Origin: an uncultured Saprospiraceae bacterium
GTDB lineage: Bacteria; Bacteroidota; Bacteroidia; Chitinophagales; Saprospiraceae
Length of the DNA: 52,753 nt
Assembly: GCA_937921825.1 (NCBI GenBank)
Contig: CAKZVK010000063.1
Coordinates: forward strand, 1-52,753
Direction of reading: 5' to 3'
Shown: positions 27,840 to 36,884 of the stretch, piece by piece
Layout: the number at the start of each line of letters is the position of its first letter
Position numbering within the stretch: position 1 is the stretch's first letter
Position numbers and translations under genes: made by a program
The notes under the pieces: model-generated
What the model was told of the DNA's origin: nothing
Databases searched by the model: none
The model's input: the letters and a program-made list of their open reading frames with translations, nothing else

Positions 27840-28871
27840 TTAGAGGAAATCTACGTCGACAGATAGTGGATTTTGAATCAGATCAATCAGTGCATTTTTG
27901 ATCGGCTTATCTTCATAGATGACACTATAGAGAGTCTTAGTCATCGGCGCATCTATATCAGCAGCAATGACAGTTTTGTAGGCAAATTTTACTGTTCTAT
28001 AGCCTTCTGCCACTTCATCCATAAGTGCACCTATCTCTTCTATTGTTTTGCCCTCTGCAAGGTATCTGCCGAAAGTATAGTTTCTAGAGTTGGTACTTGT
28101 AGCAGTGGCGATCAGGTCTCCGATCCCTGCTGTACCTAAGAATGGTCTTAATTCTGCACCTACAGATATAGCAATATGTATCATTTCCCTGAGTCCTCTT
28201 GTAATCAGCAGGGCTTGTACATTCTTACCGAACCCTATACCGTTCATCAGACCAGAGGCAATGGCAATGGTATTCTTAAGAGCACCAGCCAGTTCTATTC
28301 CTTTTAGATTATGTGACCCAAAGATTATGAATTGTTTGGAGGCTAGTGCTCTGATCCCCATTTCTATGACCTCATCAAATAGAGAGGCTATAACCGTGGC
28401 AGCAGGTTGACCATCTAATATTTCCTTGGATAAATTAGGACCTGCGAGTGCACCGATTCTGATAACACTGGTTTCTTGCTGTATCACCTCACTCATCGTG
28501 AAGACGGTTTTCTTGATCTCTTGTAAGGTCTCAGCAGATTCAAAAGCTGGTGTGATATCTAGTCCTTTTGTACCATGTATCATGATATGACTAGGGTCTA
28601 GGAATGGCGAGATATCTTTCATAACTTCTCGCAAGTACTGAGAAGGAATGACAGGAAATATGAGTTTGCATTCTCGACCTATCTCTTCTAGGCTCATCGT
28701 CGCTGATACAGAGTTGGGCAATTTATAGCCTTTCAAGGTTTTATCCTCATTGATGCTTTTGAGTATAGCATCTCTCCTTGTGTAGATTAATACCTCATTA
28801 TTCTTACCTAGCAATCTACTGATCGCTGTACCAAAAGACCCAGAACCTAGTACACCTATTTTGGTAGACAT
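27840..28871 (-). CDS. gpsA: Glycerol-3-phosphate dehydrogenase [NAD(P)+]
   Basis: The protein has 343 residues, the usual size. It reduces dihydroxyacetone phosphate to sn-glycerol-3-phosphate for phospholipid synthesis. Visible features: the N-terminal Rossmann motif GVLGSGSFGTA (residues 6-16), HGTKGLD with the conserved Lys near 100, AGPNLSKEI, ELAGALKNTIAIASGL with the catalytic Lys near 200, and the substrate-binding segment TAGIGDLIATATS...SRNYTFGR. It follows yidC by 46 bases on the same strand, so envelope lipid synthesis and membrane-protein insertion are probably co-transcribed. Confidence 0.95.
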   Translation of the reverse strand: MSTKIGVLGSGSFGTAISRLLGKNNEVLIYTRRDAILKSINEDKTLKGYKLPNSVSATMSLEEIGRECKLIFPVIPSQYLREVMKDISPFLDPSHIMIHGTKGLDITPAFESAETLQEIKKTVFTMSEVIQQETSVIRIGALAGPNLSKEILDGQPAATVIASLFDEVIEMGIRALASKQFIIFGSHNLKGIELAGALKNTIAIASGLMNGIGFGKNVQALLITRGLREMIHIAISVGAELRPFLGTAGIGDLIATATSTNSRNYTFGRYLAEGKTIEEIGALMDEVAEGYRTVKFAYKTVIAADIDAPMTKTLYSVIYEDKPIKNALIDLIQNPLSVDVDFL

Positions 28872-28917
28872 GATAGAAAGTTAGTGAAATAGAGCAGATA
28901 CAATAATTAAGAACAGC

Positions 28918-30801
28918 TTATTTTCTTCTCTTCTTTTTAGGTTGCTGATTACTTTTTTTCTTAGCCAGTTCCTGTTGTTGTTTCATTGCCTCTTCTAACC
29001 GTGAGCCAAACCCACTTTTTTTCTTCGGTTTACTCTTATTAGCATCTAATTCTGCTCGCAGTTTAGTATCACTAAAGACAAACTTCTTAGTCACTACGGT
29101 CTGTAGGATATTAAACACATTACTGAAGAACATGTAACAGGTTAGTCCTGATGCGTAAGTATTGAAGAAAAACAGAAAAGAGAATGGCATAAAATACTGA
29201 ACATATTTCATCGCAGGATTTGCGGACATATCCATGTGCCTCATATTGTAGAAAGAGTAGATCACAGTCGTCACTGCCCATAAGATAGTAAAGAGACTGA
29301 TATGCGCTCCGAACATAGGAATAGTAAACGGTAGATTGACTATCGAATCATAAGATGATAGATCTGTCGCCCACAAAAAAGGCTCTTGACGGAAAGTAAT
29401 AGAAGCAGGGAAGAATCTAAATAAAGCATACCAAATAGGCATCTGCGCCACCATAGGAAGACAACCCCCAAATGGACTGACCCCATATTCTCGATACAGT
29501 TTCATGGTTTCCATTTGGACCTTTTGAGAGTCATCAGGAAACTTCTCTTTTATACCAGCTATTTCTGGTTTGAGCAATCCCATTTTAGCTTGAGAGTGCA
29601 ACATCTTATACATCAGTGGGTACAAGATTAGTTTGATAATGAATATCAATAAGATGATTACAACCCCCTTGCTCCCTATGATACTTGAGAGCCAATTAAA
29701 GGCTGGTCTGATTATCCATCTATTGATGGTCCCAAAAATAGATCGTCCAAATGGAATAATTTCTTCTAGGGAGTTGTCATATGTTTTGAGTCTGTTGAAT
29801 TCATTCGGACCGATATAGATACTGGTTTCTATGGATTCATTAGCGACTAGATCTAGTGGAATGTCGAACTCTGACTTTATAAGTTTGAGATCTTCAGATT
29901 CGTCCTCGGTGGCTATAGTTTCGAATTTACCATCCTCAAACTTTTTGTTTTTCGCTATGATAGAAGTGTTGAAAAATTGGTTGACGTTAGAAACCCACTC
30001 AATAGAGTTCTCGTCCACTTCCTCTTTACTATCCGTTCTACAGTTACAGTAATCTGAGCTTTCTCCAGATTCCTTAAAATAGACAGTAGAGTAATATTTT
30101 TCAAAATTTGTATTCTGCTCTATTCTATCTAGATAGTTGTGCCATCTGAATTTCAGTTTATTATTGGATGGATCTATCTCATTATTGAGACCATTGAACT
30201 GGAGTGCATGTTCTAGTTTGTAACTGTTAGGGTTTACAGTATACACTTGCACAACTGACTGACCATTGCCTAGATCTGCAGTCATTTTTATTGTGCTTCC
30301 ACTTACAGAAGGTGTAAAGTTGAGTTCTTGTGTAGAGATTAATCCATAGTTCTTAGTGGGGATGATGTACTCAAACTTGTTCTTGTCATCATCCATCAGA
30401 GACACGAGGGTCTTGGTTTGATTTCTCTCCCTATCTTCTCTTAGTTTAAAATGCTCCTTGAGTTCTGCTTTCTTGATTATACCCCCCTTAGAAGAGAAGG
30501 TGATTTTAAGAAGTTCGTTTTCTAGAGTAGCTTCTTGATCCTGACCACCCATGGCCGCAGCAAAAGGCCCGAATCTAGAATTCAGTCTAGAAAGTGCAAT
30601 GGAGTCCGGTACTGAAGGCGTTCCGTCAATAGTCAGATTCTTAGTATCTAAGTTTTCAGTTACTGGATTATTAGCTTGGGCTATAGAATCTTGTATATGG
30701 CTTTGTCTTTCTAGCTCTGCAGCTGATGGAGCCGTATACCATAGGTAGGCCGAAACAAGCAATAAGATTAACATTAGACCGGTCCTCTGAGAATTATCCA
30801 T
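28918..30801 (-). CDS. yidC: Membrane protein insertase YidC
   Basis: The protein has 627 residues. It inserts and folds inner-membrane proteins alone or with SecYEG. The first membrane span is at residues 6-23 (RTGLMLILLLVSAYLWY), followed by the large periplasmic beta domain to about 345. The conserved five-helix core (about 355-560) includes GVVIILLIFIIKLILYPLMY, the FGGCLPMVAQMPIWYALFRF segment and the FFNTYASGLTCYMFFSN helix. The C-terminal tail is strongly basic (KKKRRK), as in ribosome-contacting YidC. The periplasmic domain has an extra Cys pair (DYCNC, near residue 252) that could be oxidised. It is the first gene of a minus-strand group with gpsA and diverges from the FAD oxidoreductase. 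Confidence 0.95.
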   Translation of the reverse strand: MDNSQRTGLMLILLLVSAYLWYTAPSAAELERQSHIQDSIAQANNPVTENLDTKNLTIDGTPSVPDSIALSRLNSRFGPFAAAMGGQDQEATLENELLKITFSSKGGIIKKAELKEHFKLREDRERNQTKTLVSLMDDDKNKFEYIIPTKNYGLISTQELNFTPSVSGSTIKMTADLGNGQSVVQVYTVNPNSYKLEHALQFNGLNNEIDPSNNKLKFRWHNYLDRIEQNTNFEKYYSTVYFKESGESSDYCNCRTDSKEEVDENSIEWVSNVNQFFNTSIIAKNKKFEDGKFETIATEDESEDLKLIKSEFDIPLDLVANESIETSIYIGPNEFNRLKTYDNSLEEIIPFGRSIFGTINRWIIRPAFNWLSSIIGSKGVVIILLIFIIKLILYPLMYKMLHSQAKMGLLKPEIAGIKEKFPDDSQKVQMETMKLYREYGVSPFGGCLPMVAQMPIWYALFRFFPASITFRQEPFLWATDLSSYDSIVNLPFTIPMFGAHISLFTILWAVTTVIYSFYNMRHMDMSANPAMKYVQYFMPFSFLFFFNTYASGLTCYMFFSNVFNILQTVVTKKFVFSDTKLRAELDANKSKPKKKSGFGSRLEEAMKQQQELAKKKSNQQPKKKRRK

Positions 30802-30872
30802 TAAGCTCTTGTAGGTTTAGTTTACTTTCTGCTTCATTTTTAACAAAGCAGGTGATTCTCTAAAATCGAACG

Positions 30873-30880
30873 CAAAGGTA
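30873..30880 (-). promoter_or_regulatory. Candidate -7 element TACCTTTG for yidC
   Basis: A minus-strand TAnnTTTG match 72 bases upstream of the yidC ATG, within the 213-base divergent gap. A TTTG lies 11 bases further upstream, closer than the usual -33 spacing. Confidence 0.45.
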
Positions 30881-30997
30881 CAATTTTGTCACAAAGAGGT
30901 GATTTCTATTTCGACCTATAATGTTCATATTACTACAAACTGCATTTAGAGCTAATATGTTGATATTCAATCCACTAGCTCTTTGCCTCTATTGTCA

Positions 30998-31005
30998 TAG
31001 CTTTG
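30998..31005 (+). promoter_or_regulatory. Candidate -7 element TAGCTTTG for the FAD oxidoreductase
   Basis: It ends 9 bases before the ATG at 31015, so the leader would be only a few bases. It also argues against the upstream TTG at 31003 as start, because that codon lies inside the element. Confidence 0.45.
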
Positions 31006-31014
31006 TGGCTGCCT

Positions 31015-32586
31015 ATGATTCACGAAATAGAAATAAAAGTACTCCCTTCCAGACTAGAAGATATGGTCTATATAAGGGAACAAGTCTATAAGAGCTTAAA
31101 GCTCAAAAGAGATAAGAAAATCGATATCAAACTGATACGACAGTCCATAGATGCAAGAAAGGGCAGACCTAAGTATGTACTAAGACTAAGAGTGGGAGTA
31201 GGAGAACCAGCCTACATAGATGCTGATAAGCTCGAGATAAAATACCATAAGGTCTCAGACTCTAAGCAGGTAATTATAGTAGGGGCTGGCCCTGCTGGTT
31301 ACTTTGCAGCTCTAGAATGTCTGGAATTAGGAATGAAACCTATCGTACTGGATAGAGGAAAAGACGTGCAAGCGAGAAGGAGAGATCTTAAAGCAATCCA
31401 ACAGGATAGCATAGTCAATCCAGAAAGCAATTATTGTTTTGGAGAGGGTGGTGCAGGAACCTACTCTGATGGTAAGTTGTATACCCGAGCAAAGAAGCGT
31501 GGGAAAATTATCAAATCTCTCAAGATATTGGTGGATCATGGCGCCTCTGCTGATATCCTTACAGATGCACATCCGCATATAGGTTCTAATAAACTGCCTA
31601 AGATCATTGCTCGCATGCGACAGACGATTTTGGATCATGGAGGAGAAGTTAGATTTGAAAACAAAGTAACCGATCTGATTATAAATGAGGGTAAGTGCAG
31701 AGGAGTTGTCATAGGAGACAGTGAAGAATTGATAGCTGATAGAGTCATACTAGCTACAGGACATTCTGCTAGAGATATCTTCAAGCTGCTCGCAGAGAAG
31801 AAAGTTCGACAGGAGCCTAAGCCCTTTGCGATAGGCCTAAGAATAGAACATCCACAAGAGCTAATAGACGAGATTCAATATGATCAGCTGCCAAGAGAAG
31901 CTGGTCTGCCAGCGGCCTCTTATAAACTGGTAACACAAGTAGAGAAGGTCGGCGTATTCTCTTTTTGTATGTGTCCTGGAGGTCTTATCGTCCCAGCTGC
32001 TACCGCTCCTGGTGAGATAGTGGTGAATGGGATGAGCCTATCCAAAAGAGATTCTCCTTTTGCTAACTCGGGTATTGTCACTCAGATATCGGTAGAAGAA
32101 CTCCAGGCTAAAGGATACACTGGAGTCTTCGGGAATATGGATTTTCAAGCAGAAGTAGAAAGAAGTGTTTTTGATTTTGGAGATGGGTCCCAACAAGCAC
32201 CTGCTCAGAATATGATAGACTTTGTAAGTGGGCAAGATATGATAGAGGTCAATAAAAGCTCCTACATACCAGGCGTCTATCGTGCTCCTCTTCACGAGAT
32301 CCTACCTTCTTTTGTCTATGAAAGACTGAAGCAAGGACTGACTGCCTTCTCTCTGAAAATGAAGGGATACTTTACCAATGAAGCCAACCTTGTCGCCGTA
32401 GAAAGCAGAACCAGTTCTACCGTCAAGATTCCACGAGACCCCAAATCTTGCGAACATCCCGAGGTAACTGGGCTATTTCCCTGTGGAGAAGGCGCTGGTT
32501 ATGCAGGGGGTATTCTCTCAGCAGCTATGGATGGACAGAGGGTTGCACAGGCTATATATTCTAAATATTATGGTGACTTGGCTTAA
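31015..32586 (+). CDS. FAD-dependent oxidoreductase of the NAD(P)/FAD-dependent 'FAD-dependent protein' family
   Basis: The protein has 523 residues. ATG at 31015 is preferred over TTG at 31003 (four codons upstream, inside a promoter-like motif). An N-terminal domain of about 85 residues (MIHEIEIKVLP, LIRQSIDARKGRPKYVLRL) precedes the dinucleotide-binding motif VIIVGAGPAGYFAALEC (about 87-103). Then come FGEGGAGTYSDGKL, ATGHSARDIFKLL, SFCMCPGGLIVPA and the closing FPCGEGAGYAGGILSAAMDG that contacts FAD. This architecture is common and highly conserved across bacteria but the physiological substrate is not established. It is divergent from yidC and lies 43 bases upstream of the sigma-factor gene. 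Confidence 0.88.
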   Translation: MIHEIEIKVLPSRLEDMVYIREQVYKSLKLKRDKKIDIKLIRQSIDARKGRPKYVLRLRVGVGEPAYIDADKLEIKYHKVSDSKQVIIVGAGPAGYFAALECLELGMKPIVLDRGKDVQARRRDLKAIQQDSIVNPESNYCFGEGGAGTYSDGKLYTRAKKRGKIIKSLKILVDHGASADILTDAHPHIGSNKLPKIIARMRQTILDHGGEVRFENKVTDLIINEGKCRGVVIGDSEELIADRVILATGHSARDIFKLLAEKKVRQEPKPFAIGLRIEHPQELIDEIQYDQLPREAGLPAASYKLVTQVEKVGVFSFCMCPGGLIVPAATAPGEIVVNGMSLSKRDSPFANSGIVTQISVEELQAKGYTGVFGNMDFQAEVERSVFDFGDGSQQAPAQNMIDFVSGQDMIEVNKSSYIPGVYRAPLHEILPSFVYERLKQGLTAFSLKMKGYFTNEANLVAVESRTSSTVKIPRDPKSCEHPEVTGLFPCGEGAGYAGGILSAAMDGQRVAQAIYSKYYGDLA

Positions 32587-32629
32587 CTTTAGGGTACTAT
32601 AAGAAATAAATGGAGGACTATAAGATTTC

Positions 32630-33190
32630 ATGATTCAGTCAGAGGATAAGTATATTAACTATCTAGTGCACAATGATGCCAATGGTATTAAAGAAATTTA
32701 TGACACCTATTTGCCTAAAGTTCAGGCAATTATTGGCAATATGGGGGGTACAAAGGATGAAGCATGGGAAATCTTCCAAGAAAGTCTGATAGTTATACTC
32801 CAAAAGGCACAAACGCCTGATTTTCAATTAAGTAGCTCTTTTTACACCTTCCTTGTGAGCATCTGTAAGTTCAAGTGGTATAATGAATCGAAGAAAAAAT
32901 ATAAAAAGAACGTTACGATTGAAGATGTGGGAACATTAAAAGTCGAAGAAGATATTGTAGATTCATTATATAAGTTGGAACGATTTCAGCTTTATAAAGA
33001 GAAAATGGCTGAGTTAGGACCAGAATGTAGGCAACTACTAGAGCTCTTCTTTGCCAAAGTACCTCTGAAAGAAATAGCGGTAAGATTAGGTCTGAAGACC
33101 GAAAATGCGGCTAAACAGAAGAAGTACAAGTGCCAAAAGAAACTCATTGAAAAAATAAAGAAAGACGTTAAATACGATCAACTGTTATGA
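32630..33190 (+). CDS. ECF-like RNA polymerase sigma factor
   Basis: The protein has 186 residues. A region 2-like N-terminal half (DANGIKEIYDTYLPKVQAI, then EAWEIFQESLIVILQKA, with an aromatic/basic KFKWYNESKKKYKK stretch that would contact the -10 strand) is joined by a short linker to a region 4-like helix-turn-helix (ECRQLLELFFAKVPLKEIA, RLGLKTENAAKQKKYKCQKK). This is the usual ECF layout without region 3. It is the first gene of the putative signalling and collagen unit, and its last codons overlap the next gene by 4 bases (ATGA), typical of sigma/anti-sigma pairs. No TAnnTTTG element was seen upstream, so autoregulation through another promoter type is possible. Confidence 0.88.
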   Translation: MIQSEDKYINYLVHNDANGIKEIYDTYLPKVQAIIGNMGGTKDEAWEIFQESLIVILQKAQTPDFQLSSSFYTFLVSICKFKWYNESKKKYKKNVTIEDVGTLKVEEDIVDSLYKLERFQLYKEKMAELGPECRQLLELFFAKVPLKEIAVRLGLKTENAAKQKKYKCQKKLIEKIKKDVKYDQLL

Positions 33191-33930
33191 ATATCAACGA
33201 AAACAATAAGTTTAAATTGATCGATGATTACCTTAAGGGTGGTATGAATCAAGACGAAATCGACAGTTTCAAAGCTTTTATGCAGAGTGATAGAGACCTA
33301 GCCTATGATATAGCAATCTCTAAGGAATTAGAGGAAGCTAGTGCATTCAGTTCTATAGAGACGCAGCTAAGAGATACCTTAGGAACCATCAGAAGAGAAG
33401 ATGTAGGATCTGGAAAAGGTCAAAATGCAAGTGCTAATTATTTCAAGATTGCTCTTGTCACCATAGCTCTAACACTGCTTACTTTTATATCATATACTTA
33501 CTTCTCCAAGGTCACGCCAGCAGCCACTAGTGGTCAGCAATTTGCTATGGTAGAGCCTCTAGAATTGAGTACTAAAAGTAATACAGCAACTACAGAGATA
33601 ATCAATATGCAAGCCAGCTATAATGCTGGTGATTACACGACAGCTTTACCTCAGATAAATAATTACCTTAAGTCCAATCCTAGAGATCTGGATGTGCTAC
33701 TCGCAAAAGGTATTGCTCTTACGCAGACAGAATCATATTACCAAGCACAGCAAGTTTTTGCTCTGATGGCCTCTATGAAACCTAGAGTCCAAAAGCACAA
33801 GTGGTATAGTGCCGTAGCTTATACCAAAGAAGGAAAGACGGAGCAAGCAAGAATGATTCTTACAGACATTTATAATTCTAAATCTTACAATCACGAGCAG
33901 GCGAGAAAATTAATGGCTACATTTAATTAA
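33187..33930 (+). CDS. Single-pass membrane protein, likely anti-sigma factor with periplasmic TPR-like domain
   Basis: The protein has 247 residues. A cytoplasmic N-terminal part (1-85) opens with IDDYLKGGMNQDEIDSFKAF, the kind of short helical segment found in Bacteroidota anti-sigma factors and lacking zinc ligands. One membrane span lies at about 87-108 (FKIALVTIALTLLTFISYTY). The C-terminal half (about 135-247) is helical with two or three TPR-like units (YNAGDYTTALPQINNYLKSN, ESYYQAQQVFALMA, KEGKTEQARMILTDIY). Gene overlap with the sigma gene supports a regulatory pair; direct evidence of binding is absent. With its C-terminus outside the membrane it would face the periplasm, the same compartment predicted for the next gene's CHAT domain. 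Confidence 0.78.
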   Translation: MNINENNKFKLIDDYLKGGMNQDEIDSFKAFMQSDRDLAYDIAISKELEEASAFSSIETQLRDTLGTIRREDVGSGKGQNASANYFKIALVTIALTLLTFISYTYFSKVTPAATSGQQFAMVEPLELSTKSNTATTEIINMQASYNAGDYTTALPQINNYLKSNPRDLDVLLAKGIALTQTESYYQAQQVFALMASMKPRVQKHKWYSAVAYTKEGKTEQARMILTDIYNSKSYNHEQARKLMATFN

Positions 33931-33953
33931 TTACTGAATCTAACTTTCAGTGC

Positions 33954-36782
33954 TTGAAGAACATTGCCATTATATTCTTTTCTCTCCTTTGCTCTACAAT
34001 AGCTGCACAGCAACATAATAGCCGTGTTGCTATCGAGAATGCGCTCATTCAGTATAAGGATCTAGATACTGACCCACAATTATTACTGCTAGAAAGAAGT
34101 CTCCAGAAAGCAGAAAAAATGTTTTCTGTCTCGGATACTACGACTGCTAAAGTGTATAAAGCTCTATCAGATTGGTATCGTGATAACTCTGATTTCGATC
34201 TTGCACTCAGTTTCAGTAAGAAGCATTTGGCGTCTCTCATAGATATAGCAGACTATCCGATTAGAACAGCTGAAGCCTATACGCTGACAGCTGAGAGACT
34301 GTTAGAACTCTACAATTTTGAAAAGGCAGGAGAGTACTTTCAGAAAAGTCTTGATCTAAATCAAAGTACCGTCAAAAGTTATGATTTCAGAAATTATAAA
34401 GGCTTAGCGACTGTACTCTTGTCACAAGGCAATTTCAATCTTCAAATCCAGCATGCAAAGTATGCCTACGATCTCGCAGAAACACCTGCTGAAAAATGTC
34501 ATGCCTTGCACTCACAATTTCAAGGGTATGCAAGACTAGGGGATATAGATGCTTGTTATAAGAACATCGAAGAACAACTGGCTATATCCAAAAGGAATAA
34601 GCTAGACTACTGTAGGGGCAGAGCATATTCTAGTCTAGGTTGGGTACATAATCTTAAGGCACGACCACATTACAACGCATATAAAAGAGAGTTAACTAAG
34701 GCTTATGCTAGCAAGTCTTCCAAGACTACTGTGGGCGAAAGTGAGCGAGCTATTGAATTGAAGAAACTATTCGAACCAGATATTAAAGCGTCTATTGGCT
34801 ATTATGATAAAGGTGTATCTTTTCTAAAAGGTAGTGGACATAGAGATGAAATGAGAGCAATCTCATGGGCTTACAAGAATATCAGTAACCAATATAAGGG
34901 GCTGGGAAAATTAGATCTTTCTATACAGTATGCAAAATTAGCTATTCAGGAGAACAGAGCTTTTTTTGGCAAAGAGTATTATCCAGAGCTGGCAGACCTG
35001 TTTCATAATCTATCTACCAAATATTCTCTACCTAAGAAATATGGTGGTCCTGAAGATTATGAATCGGCACTAAGACAGATACAGAATGCTATAAAATGCC
35101 TACTGCAAGACGAGACCTTTTCTGACACCAGAGAAGTTATTCCTCAAGACAAATTATATAAGGTAAGTATCAAGTGGCAATTACTCACTGAGCTTAAAGA
35201 AAAGGCCTTGTGTTATGCGCACCTCTATATCAATCATAAAAATAGAGAGGACCTAGAAAGTGCTGAAAGACATCTGTCCAATGCTGTAGAGCTGATAGAT
35301 ATTATGAGAGCTGAGTTCTCGACTGATGATACCAAAATATTCTGGAGAAATAGAACTAGGTTCATCTACGATACAGCAGTGGAGATAGGTGATTGGCTAG
35401 CGGACAATGATAAGGTGCTAAAGTATATGGAAAAGAGTCGGGCACTCCTGCTGCTAGACGAACTGAATAATAAGGATGCGAAAACCTTTATACCAGATAA
35501 ATTAGCTCAGAGAGAAAAAGACCTCAGAGATGCCTTTGTAGATGCAGACGAGAGTGACATATTGCAGTATAAGATTTATAATACCTACTTGGACTCACTG
35601 AAAGAGGCTTATCCTAGTTATTATAAATATAAGTTTGATGTAAGGACACCATCTCTACTAGAAGTGCAATCGGAAATCCTAGATGATTCTACACAAGTGC
35701 TAAGTTATCACATTACTAACGATAGCTTGTATATGTTGAATGTTACTAAGAAGTCCTCTAGTCTTAGTACGCAAGCTAATCCAAGAATGCTCAAGCCCAA
35801 AGTGCAAAGATTTCTAAGTCTGCTAAACAATAAGGATAGTCTAGAATTCCAAAAGAACTATGAAGAGTTTATCGGCCTCTCTAAGGAGCTGAAGACGATT
35901 CTGCTTTCGGGTATGAATCCGACTATTCCCAAGGTGATAATAGTAGGGGATGGTATTATAAATTATGTGCCGTTTGATGTTTTGTCAAAAGAAAATGCTG
36001 ACGGGTCGCCTAGGTTTATGATTGAGGATTATACCTTTAGTTTTGCACCCTCTCTGTCTGTTCTACTAAAGTATACTGAGGCTAAGGAATTCAATCAGTT
36101 ATTAATGATTAGTCCTAGGAGTTTTTTAGATCAAAATCTAATACCCTTGGCTCAGAGTGATGAAGAGATAGAGGAAATAAAGAACATTACCAATACAGCA
36201 ATTCTGGAATCTGATGCGGCTACGCTGACCAATTTCATTGAGGTCTGTAAGGAGTATGACGTTATTCATTTTTCTACACATAGTGGTATACGAGAAGACA
36301 CGAATGAGCCTTGGATTGCATTCCAAGATTCATTGATCAGTCTGAACGAAATCTATAAGCTCAATCTTGATGCTTCTCTGGTAACCTTGAGTTCATGTAA
36401 GAGCTATGATGGGGTAGACAGAAGTGGCGAAGGTATTAATAGTTTATCAAGAGGCTTTCTATTTGCAGATGCTGCTGCTGTAGTCGGCAGCATGTGGGAC
36501 CTTAATGAGTCCGCAGGTAGGAATATCCTCGTAGAGTTTTACAAAGGCATAAAAAACAAGAAAGATAAAGCGACTGCACTTAGAGCCGCTAAGCTTCAAT
36601 TTATAAATGATAATAGATATAAATCACCCTATTATTGGTCTTCTCTTATCTTGATAGGGGACTCTGATCGACTTTCTTCGACTCCACAGGCTAGCGGTAT
36701 CAATATATTATATCTTATGTCTTGTATTGGGCTACTTCTGTTAGCTCTGTTTTATCTCAATTTTAGAACAAAAAAGCCTTAG
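33954..36782 (+). CDS. TPR-CHAT caspase-like protein, exported and membrane-anchored
   Basis: The protein has 942 residues. The start is TTG at 33954: it gives a classical signal peptide (MKNIAIIFFSLLCSTIAAQQ) and no in-frame ATG lies nearby. Residues about 30-500 are a run of TPR-type helices (for example YFQKSLDLNQS, AISWAYKNISNQYKGLGKLD, ESALRQIQNAIKCL). About 630-905 is a CHAT (caspase HetF-associated with TPRs) domain: VIIVGDGIINYVPFDVLS, then YDVIHFSTHSGI with His776 and LVTLSSCKSYDG with Cys815, then GINSLSRGFLFADAAAVVGS and SPYYWSSLILIGD. Both dyad residues are intact, so a cysteine protease activity is plausible. A final span (about 915-935) precedes RTKKP, so the protease domain should lie in the periplasm. 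It follows the anti-sigma-like gene by 23 bases. Confidence 0.88.
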   Translation: MKNIAIIFFSLLCSTIAAQQHNSRVAIENALIQYKDLDTDPQLLLLERSLQKAEKMFSVSDTTTAKVYKALSDWYRDNSDFDLALSFSKKHLASLIDIADYPIRTAEAYTLTAERLLELYNFEKAGEYFQKSLDLNQSTVKSYDFRNYKGLATVLLSQGNFNLQIQHAKYAYDLAETPAEKCHALHSQFQGYARLGDIDACYKNIEEQLAISKRNKLDYCRGRAYSSLGWVHNLKARPHYNAYKRELTKAYASKSSKTTVGESERAIELKKLFEPDIKASIGYYDKGVSFLKGSGHRDEMRAISWAYKNISNQYKGLGKLDLSIQYAKLAIQENRAFFGKEYYPELADLFHNLSTKYSLPKKYGGPEDYESALRQIQNAIKCLLQDETFSDTREVIPQDKLYKVSIKWQLLTELKEKALCYAHLYINHKNREDLESAERHLSNAVELIDIMRAEFSTDDTKIFWRNRTRFIYDTAVEIGDWLADNDKVLKYMEKSRALLLLDELNNKDAKTFIPDKLAQREKDLRDAFVDADESDILQYKIYNTYLDSLKEAYPSYYKYKFDVRTPSLLEVQSEILDDSTQVLSYHITNDSLYMLNVTKKSSSLSTQANPRMLKPKVQRFLSLLNNKDSLEFQKNYEEFIGLSKELKTILLSGMNPTIPKVIIVGDGIINYVPFDVLSKENADGSPRFMIEDYTFSFAPSLSVLLKYTEAKEFNQLLMISPRSFLDQNLIPLAQSDEEIEEIKNITNTAILESDAATLTNFIEVCKEYDVIHFSTHSGIREDTNEPWIAFQDSLISLNEIYKLNLDASLVTLSSCKSYDGVDRSGEGINSLSRGFLFADAAAVVGSMWDLNESAGRNILVEFYKGIKNKKDKATALRAAKLQFINDNRYKSPYYWSSLILIGDSDRLSSTPQASGINILYLMSCIGLLLLALFYLNFRTKKP

Positions 36783-36807
36783 TTGACTATTACCTTATTG
36801 TAGTCAA
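36783..36807 (+). repeat. Inverted repeat between the CHAT and small T9SS genes
   Basis: TTGACTA (36783-36789) pairs with TAGTCAA (36801-36807) across an 11-base loop, overlapping the end of the CHAT gene. There is no T-run, so it does not look like a terminator. It could modulate mRNA stability between the signalling and structural genes. The remaining gap to 36884 shows only weak short pairings. Confidence 0.35.
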
Positions 36808-36884
36808 GGAGATTAATAACTGAGACGCATTCAATTGCGGTCACGTTCGCCATTATTAGCGAGAATTCTAAATAGATTAACATT

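Noticed and set aside
31003-31014. TTG start four codons upstream of the FAD oxidoreductase ATG
   Set aside because: The codon is inside the TAGCTTTG promoter-like element; ATG at 31015 gives the usual N-terminus.
30802-31014. tRNA or small RNA gene in the divergent gap
   Set aside because: No cloverleaf, no T-loop GGTTCRA pattern and no terminator; the gap is explained by two promoters. The other gaps were read for tRNA features with the same result.
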